Assembly (NCBI GenBank): GCA_030737835.1
Contig: CM060852.1
Coordinates: forward strand, 3,711,813-3,775,812
Reading direction: 5' to 3'
Source of the DNA: Acorus gramineus
Lineage: Eukaryota; Streptophyta; Magnoliopsida; Acorales; Acoraceae
Length of the DNA stretch: 64,000 bases
Shown: positions 12,831 through 23,411 of the stretch, one piece after another
Layout of the letters: each line of letters opens with the position of its first letter
Numbering within the stretch: the first letter of the stretch is position 1
Notes under the pieces: generated by a model
What the model was told of the DNA's origin: nothing
What the model saw: only the letters and a program-made list of their open reading frames with translations
Database searches by the model: none
Position numbers and translations under genes: made by a program

Positions 12831-14550
12831 CACCGTTAGGTTTGACGGAAGGTGGGGTCGTGCGTTTCACGCTTGGACGGGACCTGCCACGTCAGATATT
12901 CTCTTTATTTTTTTATTCGATGTCAAATGAAATGGTTAAGAAAAAGAAGAGGAGATGTGGTTACTCTCGGGTGACAATGTCTCACAGGGACAGGGTTGTC
13001 CAGAGATTCGGTCAGGTGTCTCGCAGGGTCACGTGACGACGGGATAAATATCTAAAAAATAAATGATCAGGTGATGTAATATATATATATATATATATTA
13101 AGAATGGTGTTCTTAGATGTACTAGAGAGGTGCTTATATACTTAACCAAATCACGTACATAAATACGATATTATAAATGTAGTTATATAGTCTCAGATTT
13201 TTAGATCTTAAATTTAGTTTTATATTATTCGATAGTGCTATGTACTCATATTAGTAAGATATATATACTTGTTAATTTTTTTTTCATATTATCTATAATT
13301 TTATGAATATGATTCACTAAAATATATATATTTTATTTAATATAAAATCATTATCACATTCAATGAGGTATACTATTTTTAAAAAAAATCATAACATGTA
13401 CATACTATAATTGAGACTGAAATATAAAATACGTAACATTTTTCATATGATAATAGAACACTAAACACATCAAACTAGTTTTAAAAAAAATCACATAAAG
13501 AAAAAAATCATGTATCGTGAGAGATGTCATAAGAAATTTCTTGCTTGGCGAATGGTGATATGCATTTACATCACTGTTAAAAGGTGCATACAATACGTTA
13601 TCCATTTACACGTAACATGTCTAGGTGGCGCACCACCAGGTAGACTAAAACACATTCTCAATTAATAAAATAAAATTTATTTTTCATAGTTTTTTTAAAT
13701 AAAAAAGGAAGTATTATATCGTATTCCATAGTTTTTGTTATATGATTGATCATGAATAAGTTATAAATAAAATGTAAATAAGATATGAATAATAATTTAT
13801 AAAACATGAAAATAATTTAACATTCGAATCTTCTTTATATATAAGTAGTGATAACATTCAATTTGATATTAAATTCGTACCGATGAAATAGATTAAATTG
13901 AATAACATAATTCTAAAATAAAAAATTAATTTATCCCTTATCTTACATAGGCAAAGTCATTCTCTGACACAGGCAAAGTCATGTATTCATTTCAAACAAT
14001 TTTATTTATTTATTTATTTCCTATTTTATCATTTATTTTTTTTTGTCCTTTTCACCCAAAACATAGGCTGAGAGAACAAAGTGGGTGTAACATATGGGGG
14101 AGTAGCGGGAAGCAACAAGAGGGGCTTATGAGAGATGCGGAGTGCATGGGACGCATTCTTTTTGTCTTTTTCGTCGCCACATAATCGTTCATCGGTCGTT
14201 GATTCCGGGCCTGAAATTTCTTGGCAGTTTCCCTCCTGTACGATTGCCACGTGGAAACAGTAAATACAGCCTCGTCTTTGTCTCAAATGAAGTTATGAAC
14301 AGCCAGATACGCTGGTCCCCGGTTTCGCATGTGGTCAAAATAAAGCCATTCATGGAATTTGTACCCCCATATTGTCCTTGTAATGTTTTCCTAATTACTA
14401 TGAGACTTCAATCTAGCTTCAATCAAATATTATTATTTTTCTAATTTTTTCTCTCCTGATATTACTAATTTATCTGTGATATAAATGGAACATTTTATAT
14501 TTTTTTTAATTTTTGAATAAAATTTCAAACCCCTCAAAATGTTGCGTATT
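12831..14550. other. Intergenic DNA, (AT)n run and one G-box
   Basis: An AT microsatellite is at about 13080-13099. The less AT-rich patch 14070-14340 contains a palindromic CCACGTGG (about 14248-14255), a strong G-box, but no gene that it would obviously drive. Short open frames here lack any recognised family. Confidence 0.4.
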
Positions 14551-14559
14551 AGGAAAGAA

Positions 14560-15090
14560 AAAATATTTAACGGAGTCTTCACGAAATTGTTCATTGGACT
14601 TGGATTGCATACATAAATTGACATTTCTATGATATGATAGTATCAGTGCATTCGGTGAATGGGGACATTCATATAAGATTCCATTAGATCATATTTATCG
14701 ATAAAAGAATACTAAAAATAGATGAAACTTCATCAAGAGATGATAATTTGATTTTCTTTCTTCTGAGGATATTAAGTGAGAAGGATGATCGTGGAATTGG
14801 ATCGCTTACGCTACTTCTAGCATTCACTTATCAATAGACATCGTCCAATCGAACCTATATGGATGTCCCCCGTTCACTACAATGGATTGACGTTGGTATA
14901 TGACAAGAGGTTTATTTATATGTGCAATCCAAGTACACAGGAGATTGTTGGTCTTCCTAGAGATTGTGAAGGTTGCGTCAAAGATCTCTCCTTTAATCGG
15001 ATGCAACTTTTTGGAGGAGCACTTAGAGTGGGTCTAGGATTTGATTCAAAAATAAAAAATATAAAGTGGCCCATTTTTTTCACAAAAAAT
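14560..15090 (+). pseudogene. F-box-associated domain gene fragment
   Basis: A short open stretch from 14863 reads NGLTLVYDKRFIYMCNPST, then QEIVGLPR, and later RVGLGFDSK. This is the usual order of an F-box-associated (FBA) domain: 'G-L-L-Y-x-N-P-S-T-x-E' followed by 'G-F-G-Y/F-D'. Upstream (14590-14860) are diverged pieces that recur at 17030-17420 and 17690-17765. There is no F-box, no proper start, and the frame stops within 77 codons, so it is a remnant of an F-box gene rather than a working one. Its last part seeds the tandem repeats to the right. Confidence 0.6.
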
Positions 15091-15099
15091 TAGGAATAC

Positions 15100-16640
15100 C
15101 AAATAAGGAAAAGAGAAAAATTAAGAAAACAATAATAACGTTGATTCTTGAACACCCCTCCCAAACTCTTGAAGGGCATTACCCTTAGAATTTGTGCATG
15201 TAAGAGTGATGACAGAGCGGATTAGGATAGCATTGGTTTATCCTAATTCCAAATCTCATTCCAAAGCTATGATGAATTTGATTGTTCCATCCCAAATCCA
15301 TATAAAAGAATCATAGTAGGATATTATTATTTTTTTAGTTTTTCTCTTTTCCTTATTTGGTATAATTTTTATGTGAAACAAGTGAACACATTTATTTTTT
15401 TATTTTTAAATCAATACCAAACGCACAAAAAATTACATCGAACAAAAAAAGAGATCTTTGATACAGTCTTCACAGCCTTTAGGAAGACGAATGATATCCT
15501 TCATACTTAAATTTTGAACTTAAATTGCTTACATAAATCGATGTAACTTTTTGGATGAGCACCTAGAGTGGGTCTAGGATTTGATTCAAAAATAAAAAAT
15601 ATAAAGTGGTTAACTCGTTTCATTAAGTCAAGTGGTTAATTTTTCTGTGAAACAAGTGGACACTTTCTATTTTTTTTATTTTTAAATCAAATCCCGAACG
15701 CACTCTAAGTGCTCCTACAAAAAATTGCATCTGACAAAAGAAAGAGATATTTGATACAAGCTTCACAGCCTTCAGAAAGACGAATGATATTCTTTATACT
15801 TAAATTTTGAACTTAAATTGCTTACATAAATTGATGCAACCTTTTGGATGAGCACCTAGAGTGGGTCTAGGATTTGATTCAAAAATAAAAAATATAAAGT
15901 GGTTAAAAGAGTAAGTCTAGGATTTGATTCAAAAATAAAAAAATATAAAGTGGTTAACTTGTTTCATTAAATCAAGTGATTAATTTTTATGTGAAACAAG
16001 TGGACACTTTCTATTTTTTTATTTTTAAATCAAATTCCAAACGCACTCTGAGTGCTCCTACAAAAAATCACAATTGACAAAAGAAGAGATTTGATACAAT
16101 CTTCACAACCTTCAAGACGATGAATGATATCATTTATACTTAAATTTTGAACTTAAATTGCTTACATAAATCGATGCAACATTTTGGATGAGCACCTAGA
16201 GTGGGTCTAGGATTTGATTCAAAAATAAAAAATATAAAGTGCCTAACTTATTTCATTAAATCAAGTGGTTAATTTTTTTGTGAAACAAGGACACTTATTA
16301 TTATTATTTTTATTTTTAAATCAAATCCCAAACGCGCTCTAAGTGCTCATACAAAAAATTGCATCCGACAAAAGAAGAGGTATTTGATACAGTCTTTACA
16401 GCCTTCAGGAAGATGAATAATATCCTTTATATTTAAATTTTGTACTTAAATTGCTTACATAAATCAATGTAACTTTTGGATGAGCACCTAGAGTGGGTCT
16501 TGGATTTGATTCAAAAATAAGAAATATAAAGTGGTTAATTTGTTTCATTGAAAAATTTAAATTACCAAATAAAGAAAAGATAAAAACTAAAAAATAATAA
16601 CATATCAATAATGATTCAATAACACCCACTCCTAACTATG
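15100..16640. repeat. ~293-bp tandem repeat derived from F-box fragment
   Basis: The segment 'gatgagcacctagagtgggt ctaggatttg' recurs starting at 15554, 15847, 16187 and 16479, with an older relative at about 15014. The spacings are 293, 340 and 292 bp; the 340-bp unit carries an extra ~48-bp internal duplication at about 15907-15955. Each unit also repeats pieces such as 'cttacataaatcgatgcaac' and 'gaaacaagtggacac'. The repeated core is the same DNA that encodes RVGLGFDSK in the F-box fragment at 14560-15090. Confidence 0.75.
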
Positions 16641-17770
16641 AAGGGCATTACCCTTAGCGTTTTGTACATATAACGATGACAATGGGGCTGGTTAGGATAA
16701 TGTTGGTCAATCCTCATCCAAATCCTATTAAATAAAATAAAAACTAGAAAATTAATAATATCCTAATCCGAATAATGACAACGGAGAGGGTTGGGATAGT
16801 ATTGGTCAATTCCAATTCCAATTCCATCCCAAACCCTTGAAGGGTTTGATTTTATTATTAGGATATTATTATTTTAAAAAAGTTCTGTCTTATTTGATAT
16901 TCCTAATTTATCTGTGAAACAAGTGAACCACTATATTTTTTTCACGTTGAATCGAATCTCATACCCGCTCTAGGTGTTCTCCAAAAAGTTAAATTTGATA
17001 AAAGGAAAGATCTTTGACGAACAATCTTTTTTGTATTTGGATTGCACACATAAATCAACCCTCTATGGTACAATAGCATTAATCCATTGCAATGAATGGA
17101 GACATTTATATAAGGTTCCCCACTCTAGGTGTTCTCCAAAAAGTTAAATTTGATAAAAGGAAAGATCTTTGACGAACAATCTTTTTTGTATTTGGATTGC
17201 ACACATAAATCAACCTTCTATGGTACAATAGGATTAATCCATTGCAATGAATGGAGACATTTATAAGGTTCTATTGGACGATATTTGTCCACAAGAGAAT
17301 ACTAAAAATAGATGAAACTTCATAAGGGATAATAATTTTTTTTTTTTTTTGAGGATATCAAGGGAGAAGGATGATAGTGGAATTGAATCGCTTACATTGC
17401 ATATTAATGAATTCTAGGGCGTAGAAAGTGACGTACCAACAATTATGATAATAAAATATATAAATGAAGAAATCAACTATTATAACAGTGTTGTTCACAA
17501 TGTTTCAAATATTTTTGAGAATTTTTAAAGGACTAGCATCAAAGGATAATAGTATGATTTCTACATTTATGTATCCGACTATCATTATTATTGGTACACT
17601 ATTCTTAATGACCCAAAATTCGTTAACATGCAAAATGATCCAATTCCACTATCCTCCATTTATATTCTCAAGAAAAAATTGAATTATTATCCTTTGATAA
17701 AGGCACATACTCTTAGCATTCACTTGCCAACCGATATCATCCAATGAAAACTTATATGAATTTCCCCCTT
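16640..17770. repeat. F-box-derived repeats with a 155-bp tandem duplication
   Basis: Two near-identical 155-bp units run 16968-17122 and 17123-17277, both starting ctctaggtgttctcc and containing ttgacgaacaatc. The flanks carry diverged copies of the F-box fragment: aatactaaaaatagatgaaa and gagaaggatgat occur both near 14710-14790 and near 17300-17375. No intact gene is present. Confidence 0.65.
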
Positions 17771-18133
17771 TCAAACTCGTGATGAGTTTGATTGTTCTAT
17801 CTCAAATCCGTCCTAACAAAATTTTAAAAACTCAAACTCATCTCATCCCATCCCATCCCATTTAGAAGGAAACAAGTGTAAGAATCTACATTTTGAAATA
17901 ATTTTTAAAATAGACCGTACAAATTTTATACTTAAATTTCAAACATGGGTTTAGAAGGATCAGGTTCAGGTTTGATATGTAGGGGCTTAAACACTAACCA
18001 AAATTGAACCAACAACCCAAATTCCAAAACCAGCACTTGTGTAATACAAGTGAAACAAATACATATTGAAAAGTAATGAAATGCATCAATCAACATATAT
18101 TAAAAAACATAAATTTTAAGATGTAAAGAGAAC
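17771..18133. other. Intergenic DNA left of the small minus-strand gene
   Basis: It contains a short catcccatcccatccc run (about 17845-17862). If the small gene to the right uses its strong GTAAGT signal as a donor, a further exon could lie here, but I could not find one. Confidence 0.3.
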
Positions 18134-18477
18134 TTACAACTGATGCAACTGCCTCCTCATTCCACCAAACAGCATACCAGCAAACACTCCAATTATTGTA
18201 ACTGCTCCTCCCCAAGTCTCTGTCCCAGCCTTCCTCATATTTCCCTGATCAAAAGTTCAACATGAAACATAAATCAAATACAAACCCAAAATTAATAATA
18301 AAAAAAGCAAAACTTTCTTAGCCCACACTTCTGAATATGCTTTATACACCTAAACAATTGCTTCAAATCAATAAAAACAACAACTTTACTGAAGATAGTA
18401 AAGAAAACCCAAAAAGGAGTGAGAAGGATCTGAAGATACTGACCATTAGAACGCTTAGAAAAGATTTCTCTGTCCAT
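18134..18477 (-). CDS. Possible tiny membrane protein gene, unrecognised
   Basis: A TATAAATA box (18511-18504) is followed about 30 bases on by a short leader with an ATG at 18477, a donor ATG|GTCAGT (exon end 18444), and an acceptor gatcag (exon from 18244). In the second exon an ATG at 18238 opens 34 codons: MRKAGTETWGG, then a hydrophobic Gly-rich helix (VTIIGVFAGMLFGG), then MRRQLHQL and TAA at 18134. A single-pass membrane micropeptide is the simplest reading. The 18477 ATG lies only a few bases from the expected cap and is not in frame with the 18238 ATG across this junction, so it may be bypassed. The stop overlaps a perfect donor (TT|GTAAGT), so the gene may instead continue in an exon I did not find. 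I do not recognise the family. Confidence 0.35.
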
Positions 18478-18503
18478 GTCTTGTGTTTGTGTCTTGTTTG
18501 TCC

Positions 18504-18511
18504 TATTTATA
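18504..18511 (-). promoter_or_regulatory. TATA box upstream of the small gene
   Basis: TATAAATA on the minus strand, in the context cattataaatagg, with ACA-rich leader sequence (caaacaagacacaaacacaag) starting about 25 bases downstream. It supports minus-strand transcription into 18477-18134. Confidence 0.45.
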
Positions 18512-18689
18512 ATGGTTTAGAGAATGAATTTGAATCCCTAAAAATCTTGAGATATCCTAGATATGGGGAGAAAATTATTCCATATTAGGAATGTGCAATC
18601 AATCAAATTTTTAATTTGAGATTTGAAGAAAAATATGTTCATTTTAATTTAATTTGGAATATATATATGGAGATGAACTCTAGGGAGTA

Positions 18690-19565
18690 GGGAGACAAAT
18701 CTTCCCCATATTGGAAGTACATTAATTTGAATATAATTTGATATATGGTGATGAGACAAATCTTCCATTTTAGGAAGGTGCATTCATTTGAATTTCATTT
18801 GGGATTTATGGAGATGAAACTATGGGGAACCAAATTTTCCATATTGGGTAGGTGCAAACAATTAAATTTAGTTTAGGATTTGAACTCCATTTTTAATCTT
18901 TCTAGGAAGGTGCATTCATTTTTATTTAATTTGTGGAGATGAACTATAGGAAAATTCATCTTCTATATATTGGAAGTGTATTAATTTGAATATAATTTAT
19001 GATTTATGGTGATGAACTGGGGAGACAAATCTTCCATATTAGGAAGGTGCGTTCATTTGAATTTCATTTGGGATTTTATGGAGATGAAACTATGGTGAAC
19101 CAAATTTTGCCATATTGGGAAGGTGCAATCAATTAAATTTAATTTAAGATTTGAACTCCACATTTAATCTTTCTGGGAAGGTGCATTCATTTTTATTTAA
19201 TTTATGGAGATGAACTACAGGAAAATAAATCTTCCATAATGGAAGTGCATTAATTTGAATATAATTTAGGATTCATGGTGATGAACAAATCTTCCATATT
19301 AGGAGGTGCTTTCATATGAATTTAATTTGGGAGTTATAGATTCATTTGAATTTATGGGGATGAACTCCATAGATACAAATCTTCCATTTTTGGCAAAGTG
19401 CATTTATTTGAATTTAATTTAGGGTTCACATATAGATTAATTTAATTTGATATTTACGAAGATGAACTCCACCACATTGGAGAGACAAATTTTCCATATT
19501 GGGAATATAATGTGCATTAATTTGAAATTAATTTGGGATTTATAGAGATGAATATGAGAATTTAA
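18690..19565. repeat. ~260-bp tandem array made of shorter subrepeats
   Basis: Phrases such as attaatttgaatataattt recur at 18721, 18980 and 19249 (steps of 259 and 269 bp). Within each unit, motifs like 'ggagatgaact', 'caaatcttccat' and 'aggtgcattcattt' return every ~60-70 bp. This is a two-level, diverged satellite-like array of about three and a half units with no coding content. Confidence 0.7.
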
Positions 19566-20318
19566 TTTTCTTTAATTGATATTTGCAATTTTTCCATCTC
19601 CATTTAATACCACCATTTATTAAGACGGTTCAACATTAAATGGAGTGTGATTTTTTTTGGCCCCTACATAACCGATTAAGCTTTGATATATATTGTTTTT
19701 TTAAGACTAAATTTCATTCACATTAACAATAAAAAATTTTCACACTTCATTTAAAAAGAATCAAAACATGTTCGAACTGAAATAAGAGCAAAAAAAGAAA
19801 TGTACATAACAATATTAATTTTCCTTTTCGATTATCTTTTTTATGAATGTTTAATTTGTATTGGTCCACATGTGTCACTAAGAGATAATAATTACCATGC
19901 ATATGTCAGCTACAACAATCATGTATATACATTGTATGATGCATTTATATTATTTTTTCTTGTATATATACTATACAATACATTCGTGTACATAAGTTAT
20001 TGAAATCGTATACATAGAAGGTTTTATAACATATATATAGAATATTATTTTATATAGTAAAAGATAACCACCCCAAAAGTCATGCATATTGACCATGGAA
20101 TTTAAAGGTCCAAAGTCATGTTTCCAATTAGAGACTTGATAGACTGATTTTGTACTTTATTGACTTAATTTGATATGAATCTGTTGAAAAATCAAGCATG
20201 GGACAAAGAAAAAAACCAGAATTACAAGTCTAAAGACCTCACATTAAAAAACTGCATTTTTAATTTCCAAAGTCATGTTTCAAAAAAAAATTATCCTTGA
20301 AAAACTTCTCCCATAGTA
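19566..20318. other. AT-rich intergenic DNA
   Basis: Nothing recognisable; the open stretch at 19800-20003 is AT-driven and resembles no family. Confidence 0.4.
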
Positions 20319-20462
20319 ACTATAATATATATGATTGAAAATTTGAAACATGTGTGAGTGGTTTGCGATGATAAACCAGAGTTGTAATATGACTATAATA
20401 TATATGATTGAAAATTTGAAACATGTGTGAGTGGTTTGCGATGATAAACCAGAGTTGTAATA
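20319..20462. repeat. 73-bp exact-looking tandem duplication
   Basis: Two adjacent copies (20319-20391, 20392-20462) both contain gaaacatgtgtgagtggttt and gataaaccagagttgtaat. They are virtually identical, so the duplication is recent. Confidence 0.85.
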
Positions 20463-20562
20463 TCAATCTCATTTAAAGTTCCGCGCGCGTGCAATCAAAT
20501 TATCAGTAACAAGGTATATATACTTTGTTAAACAAATCATATTATTTTTTATTCTGTAAGTA

Positions 20563-20658
20563 AGTACATACATTAATTCATTGAAGTAATTCTTTTCCTA
20601 ATAAGTATATAGTACATACATTAATTCATTGAAATAATTCTTTTCCTAATACGTATAT
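20563..20658. repeat. 48-bp tandem duplication
   Basis: Copies at 20563-20610 and 20611-20658 both start agtacatacattaattcatt and include taattcttttcctaata, differing at only a few positions. Confidence 0.8.
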
Positions 20659-21459
20659 TGTTTAGTTACATGAAATATATCTTTAAAAATATAAGAATGC
20701 GATGACTATACGTGATACTGCGTGGAAGACTACTCCTAACATTTTTCATTATATAAAATGGTGGTTAGGTTCTTCTTCTTCTTCAAAAAAAAAAAAAAAA
20801 AATGGTGGTTAGGTTGGTGGAAATCCAATACCAAAATCAAAAAACAAATTTGTACATGTTGAACTTTGAGTAAAGAGAAGGGAAGGAAGAGATCTATTTG
20901 AAAAGCATCACACTTAGTGATTTAAACACTCAATTCTCAATAGAATTGACATCCCTTAATCATTGTTTTTAAATAAAAAGCCCTTTTTTCATATTCATTT
21001 TCAACTTCTGGTGTAAGTATTTAAAGAACCAATTTGAATCCTCGTTTGGACAAATTTTACACTTAAAAATTTAGAATTCCCAAACACGGATCGAACCAAA
21101 CAAGTTTTCCACTTAATATAGACAACTATGATAAAGATAGGATCAGATCTTTATCTAAAGACAACAATATGTTCTAATATTTTTTAGGTTCTCTCATTCA
21201 ATGTGGACACTCTTACTAAACATGTGAGATGGACACATAAGACCAAGTTGTCTATATTAGCAATCACCGATCGAGTCATTGCATCCATATTGATACCCCA
21301 TTTAGGGTTGATCCATTACATGTTGGTAGATATTAATATTTCTATTTGAGAAGACAAAAAAGTTAATGTTTTATTGTATTTGTACCTGTTAGTACTTGCC
21401 CACTAACATATTGTTAAAGGCCATCTTGTTCAAAATTAAATAAAAATAAAACAAACACA
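20659..21459. other. Intergenic DNA with a small duplication
   Basis: The phrase aaaatggtggttaggtt occurs at about 20756 and again near 20800, separated by a CTT run and a poly-A run, a small local duplication. Otherwise there is no gene or known element. Confidence 0.4.
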
Positions 21460-21802
21460 CTTCACGAGACCGGATCCAGTCAAGATTGAATCCGATCGAT
21501 CAGTTCGGTCAGTACCAAACTAGATACCCTTTAATTGAACTGCACAACCCATAAATCGAACTGCACAATCAATTGTTGGGTATATATATATTGCACTCTC
21601 TTATTGAATACTGATAATATTTAAGAATTCATTTTTTTTTAATAGCTGATTGAATTCAACAAGAGAGTGAAATATATACTCAATAATTAGTTGTGCAATT
21701 CAATTTATACGCTGTGCAGTTTGATTAAAGGGATGTCTAATTCGATACTGATCGAACTGACTGGATCCAGTTCTGACTAGATCCAGCCTCACAGTTCACT
21801 CA
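21460..21802. repeat. Foldback (long inverted repeat), about 340 bp
   Basis: The left arm (about 21460-21630) and right arm (about 21635-21802) are inverted copies along most of their length. Examples: 'accctttaattgaactgcac' on the left pairs with 'gtgcagtttgattaaaggga' on the right, and 'gcactctcttattgaat' with 'attcaacaagagagtga'. The transcript would form a hairpin with a stem of about 150 bp. It looks like a foldback MITE or a young inverted duplication; no target duplication was identified. Confidence 0.75.
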
Positions 21803-22066
21803 TGCACAAAACCTCCCACTTGATTCAAGATGATTTTACATATGGTTAACTAAACATCGTCACCAAGCTTAGGCATATCAGATATCTGCCACACACATCA
21901 GTCTCAACTGTAAATATATTACAAGGACTAGTATTACCAAACTCAGTATATGTTTGTAAGCTACATATATATGCTTCTCTACCACTACACCCTTCTTTAT
22001 TCTATTGATTTGTTGAGCTTATAAGACCTATATATATACATGTAGAGAAGAGACAGTGATGGCTTA

Positions 22067-23411
22067 TCAGTTGGGTATGGGCTTGAAAGTAGGCTTATCC
22101 ATGGCTGGTGCAGGATCATAGCTCCCATAGTCCTTGGTGTTTACTCTCAGCATTCTTTGGTGGGCACCAATTGCCTTCTCATTGTTGAGAGACTCCATCA
22201 TTGCCTACACATTCAAGTATTAGAAACTGAAAAGCTCGCATCTATCAAAGCAAACCAATAAGAAAAACTCATTTTTTTATTTGATGAGAAGGTATTCTTT
22301 CACTGTTGATTGTAATCTCTGAAAAGATAACATGACCATTATCATCAAGAACTAATCATAAAAGTTAAATGATGTCTGCCACTCTAAGTCACGCATGCTT
22401 CTGATATTGATATATACAGTTCAAGTGGCTGATGAAACAACCATGATCACAGAGAAAGTGTCACTTATAGGCAGTTTGGAACGAATTGTCAAACTGATTT
22501 TTTTTTTTTTTTTGAAAACTCAGTGTTAGTTAATCGGTTCCAAATATATGTTTTTTTTTTTATTTTAGCTTTTAGTTTTTTATTTTGATTTTTATGTTTT
22601 AACAAATTAAATTTCGTAGAAAACTGGTTGAGAGTGACTTTTATGGAAAAACCGATCAATATTTGAAAGCAGATTTTATGAAAAAAATATGATATGAGTT
22701 TGGAAACAATTGTTAAAGTGATACAACTTTTGTAAAATCGATTCCAAACAATTATTTTTTGAACATCAGTTTTTCGTTTTAAATTTTACTTTTTTGTATT
22801 AAAAGTAAACAAAACAAGTCATATATATGAAACTTAATTAGTGACATTTATGAGAAAACCGGTTGATCGAGAGTAACCTAAATGAAAAAATTATTTTGAA
22901 AATTAGTTCCAAACGTGGCCTTGGAACAATAGAAAGCGGTGCAATGCCTTCAATAATTAATCAATCTAAATCTGAACACTATAAACATTGATTTGAAGAA
23001 TACATGGTTAATCTTCACCAATAAACCATACATAAAGTTTTGATTTTTCTGATCCTAATTAAAACTATTTATTGGCATACCTTGGCCTCCATATGAACCT
23101 GCACCATTGAATTCTCAATTATAAGTTTCCGGGGTGATCCTGCAAAAACATTACTTTCTAATATGCATGAAGAGTTACCAAAAAAAAAAAAAAACTCAGC
23201 AAAACAATTGGAACATACATGCAATTGCATGTGATATCACACAAAAAGAACTGCATGCATGTAAATATTTGCTTGATTAGATTTTGATTAGTTTTAAAAA
23301 TGGTTAAACTTTGCCAGATAATTGAAGATTAAACACACCTGCGACCGGAAGCAACAATGTGGAGACAATGATTAATAAGAGGATTATCTCCTTAAGAGCT
23401 TTGAAAGCCAT
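22067..23411 (-). CDS. CIF-type (Casparian strip integrity factor) peptide precursor
   Basis: Three exons, 23411-23339, 23139-23081 and 22204-22067, join in phase (1, then 0) into 89 residues. Exon 1 is a secretion signal, MAFKALKEIILLLIIVS, then TLLLPVAG. Exon 2 is short and variable. Exon 3 ends in the mature-peptide region: after RMLRVNTK comes DYGSYDPAP, four variable residues, then KPTFKPIPN at the very C terminus. This matches Arabidopsis CIF1/CIF2, 21-residue peptides beginning DYG and ending PPFKLIPN at the precursor end, in length and fixed positions. In that family the Asp-Tyr is tyrosine-sulfated and the peptide is read by the receptor kinases SGN3/GSO1 and GSO2, in Casparian-strip, cuticle or pollen-wall surveillance. 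Which of these roles applies is unknown. The gene stands alone, with AT-rich flanks. The P-to-T and L-to-P changes in the tail differ from CIF1/2. I am fairly sure of the family, not of the subtype. Confidence 0.8.

Noticed and set aside
18444-18477. Using the ATG at 18477 as the start of the small membrane protein
   Set aside because: The visible donor and acceptor put it out of frame with the hydrophobic ORF, and it lies only a few bases after the predicted cap.
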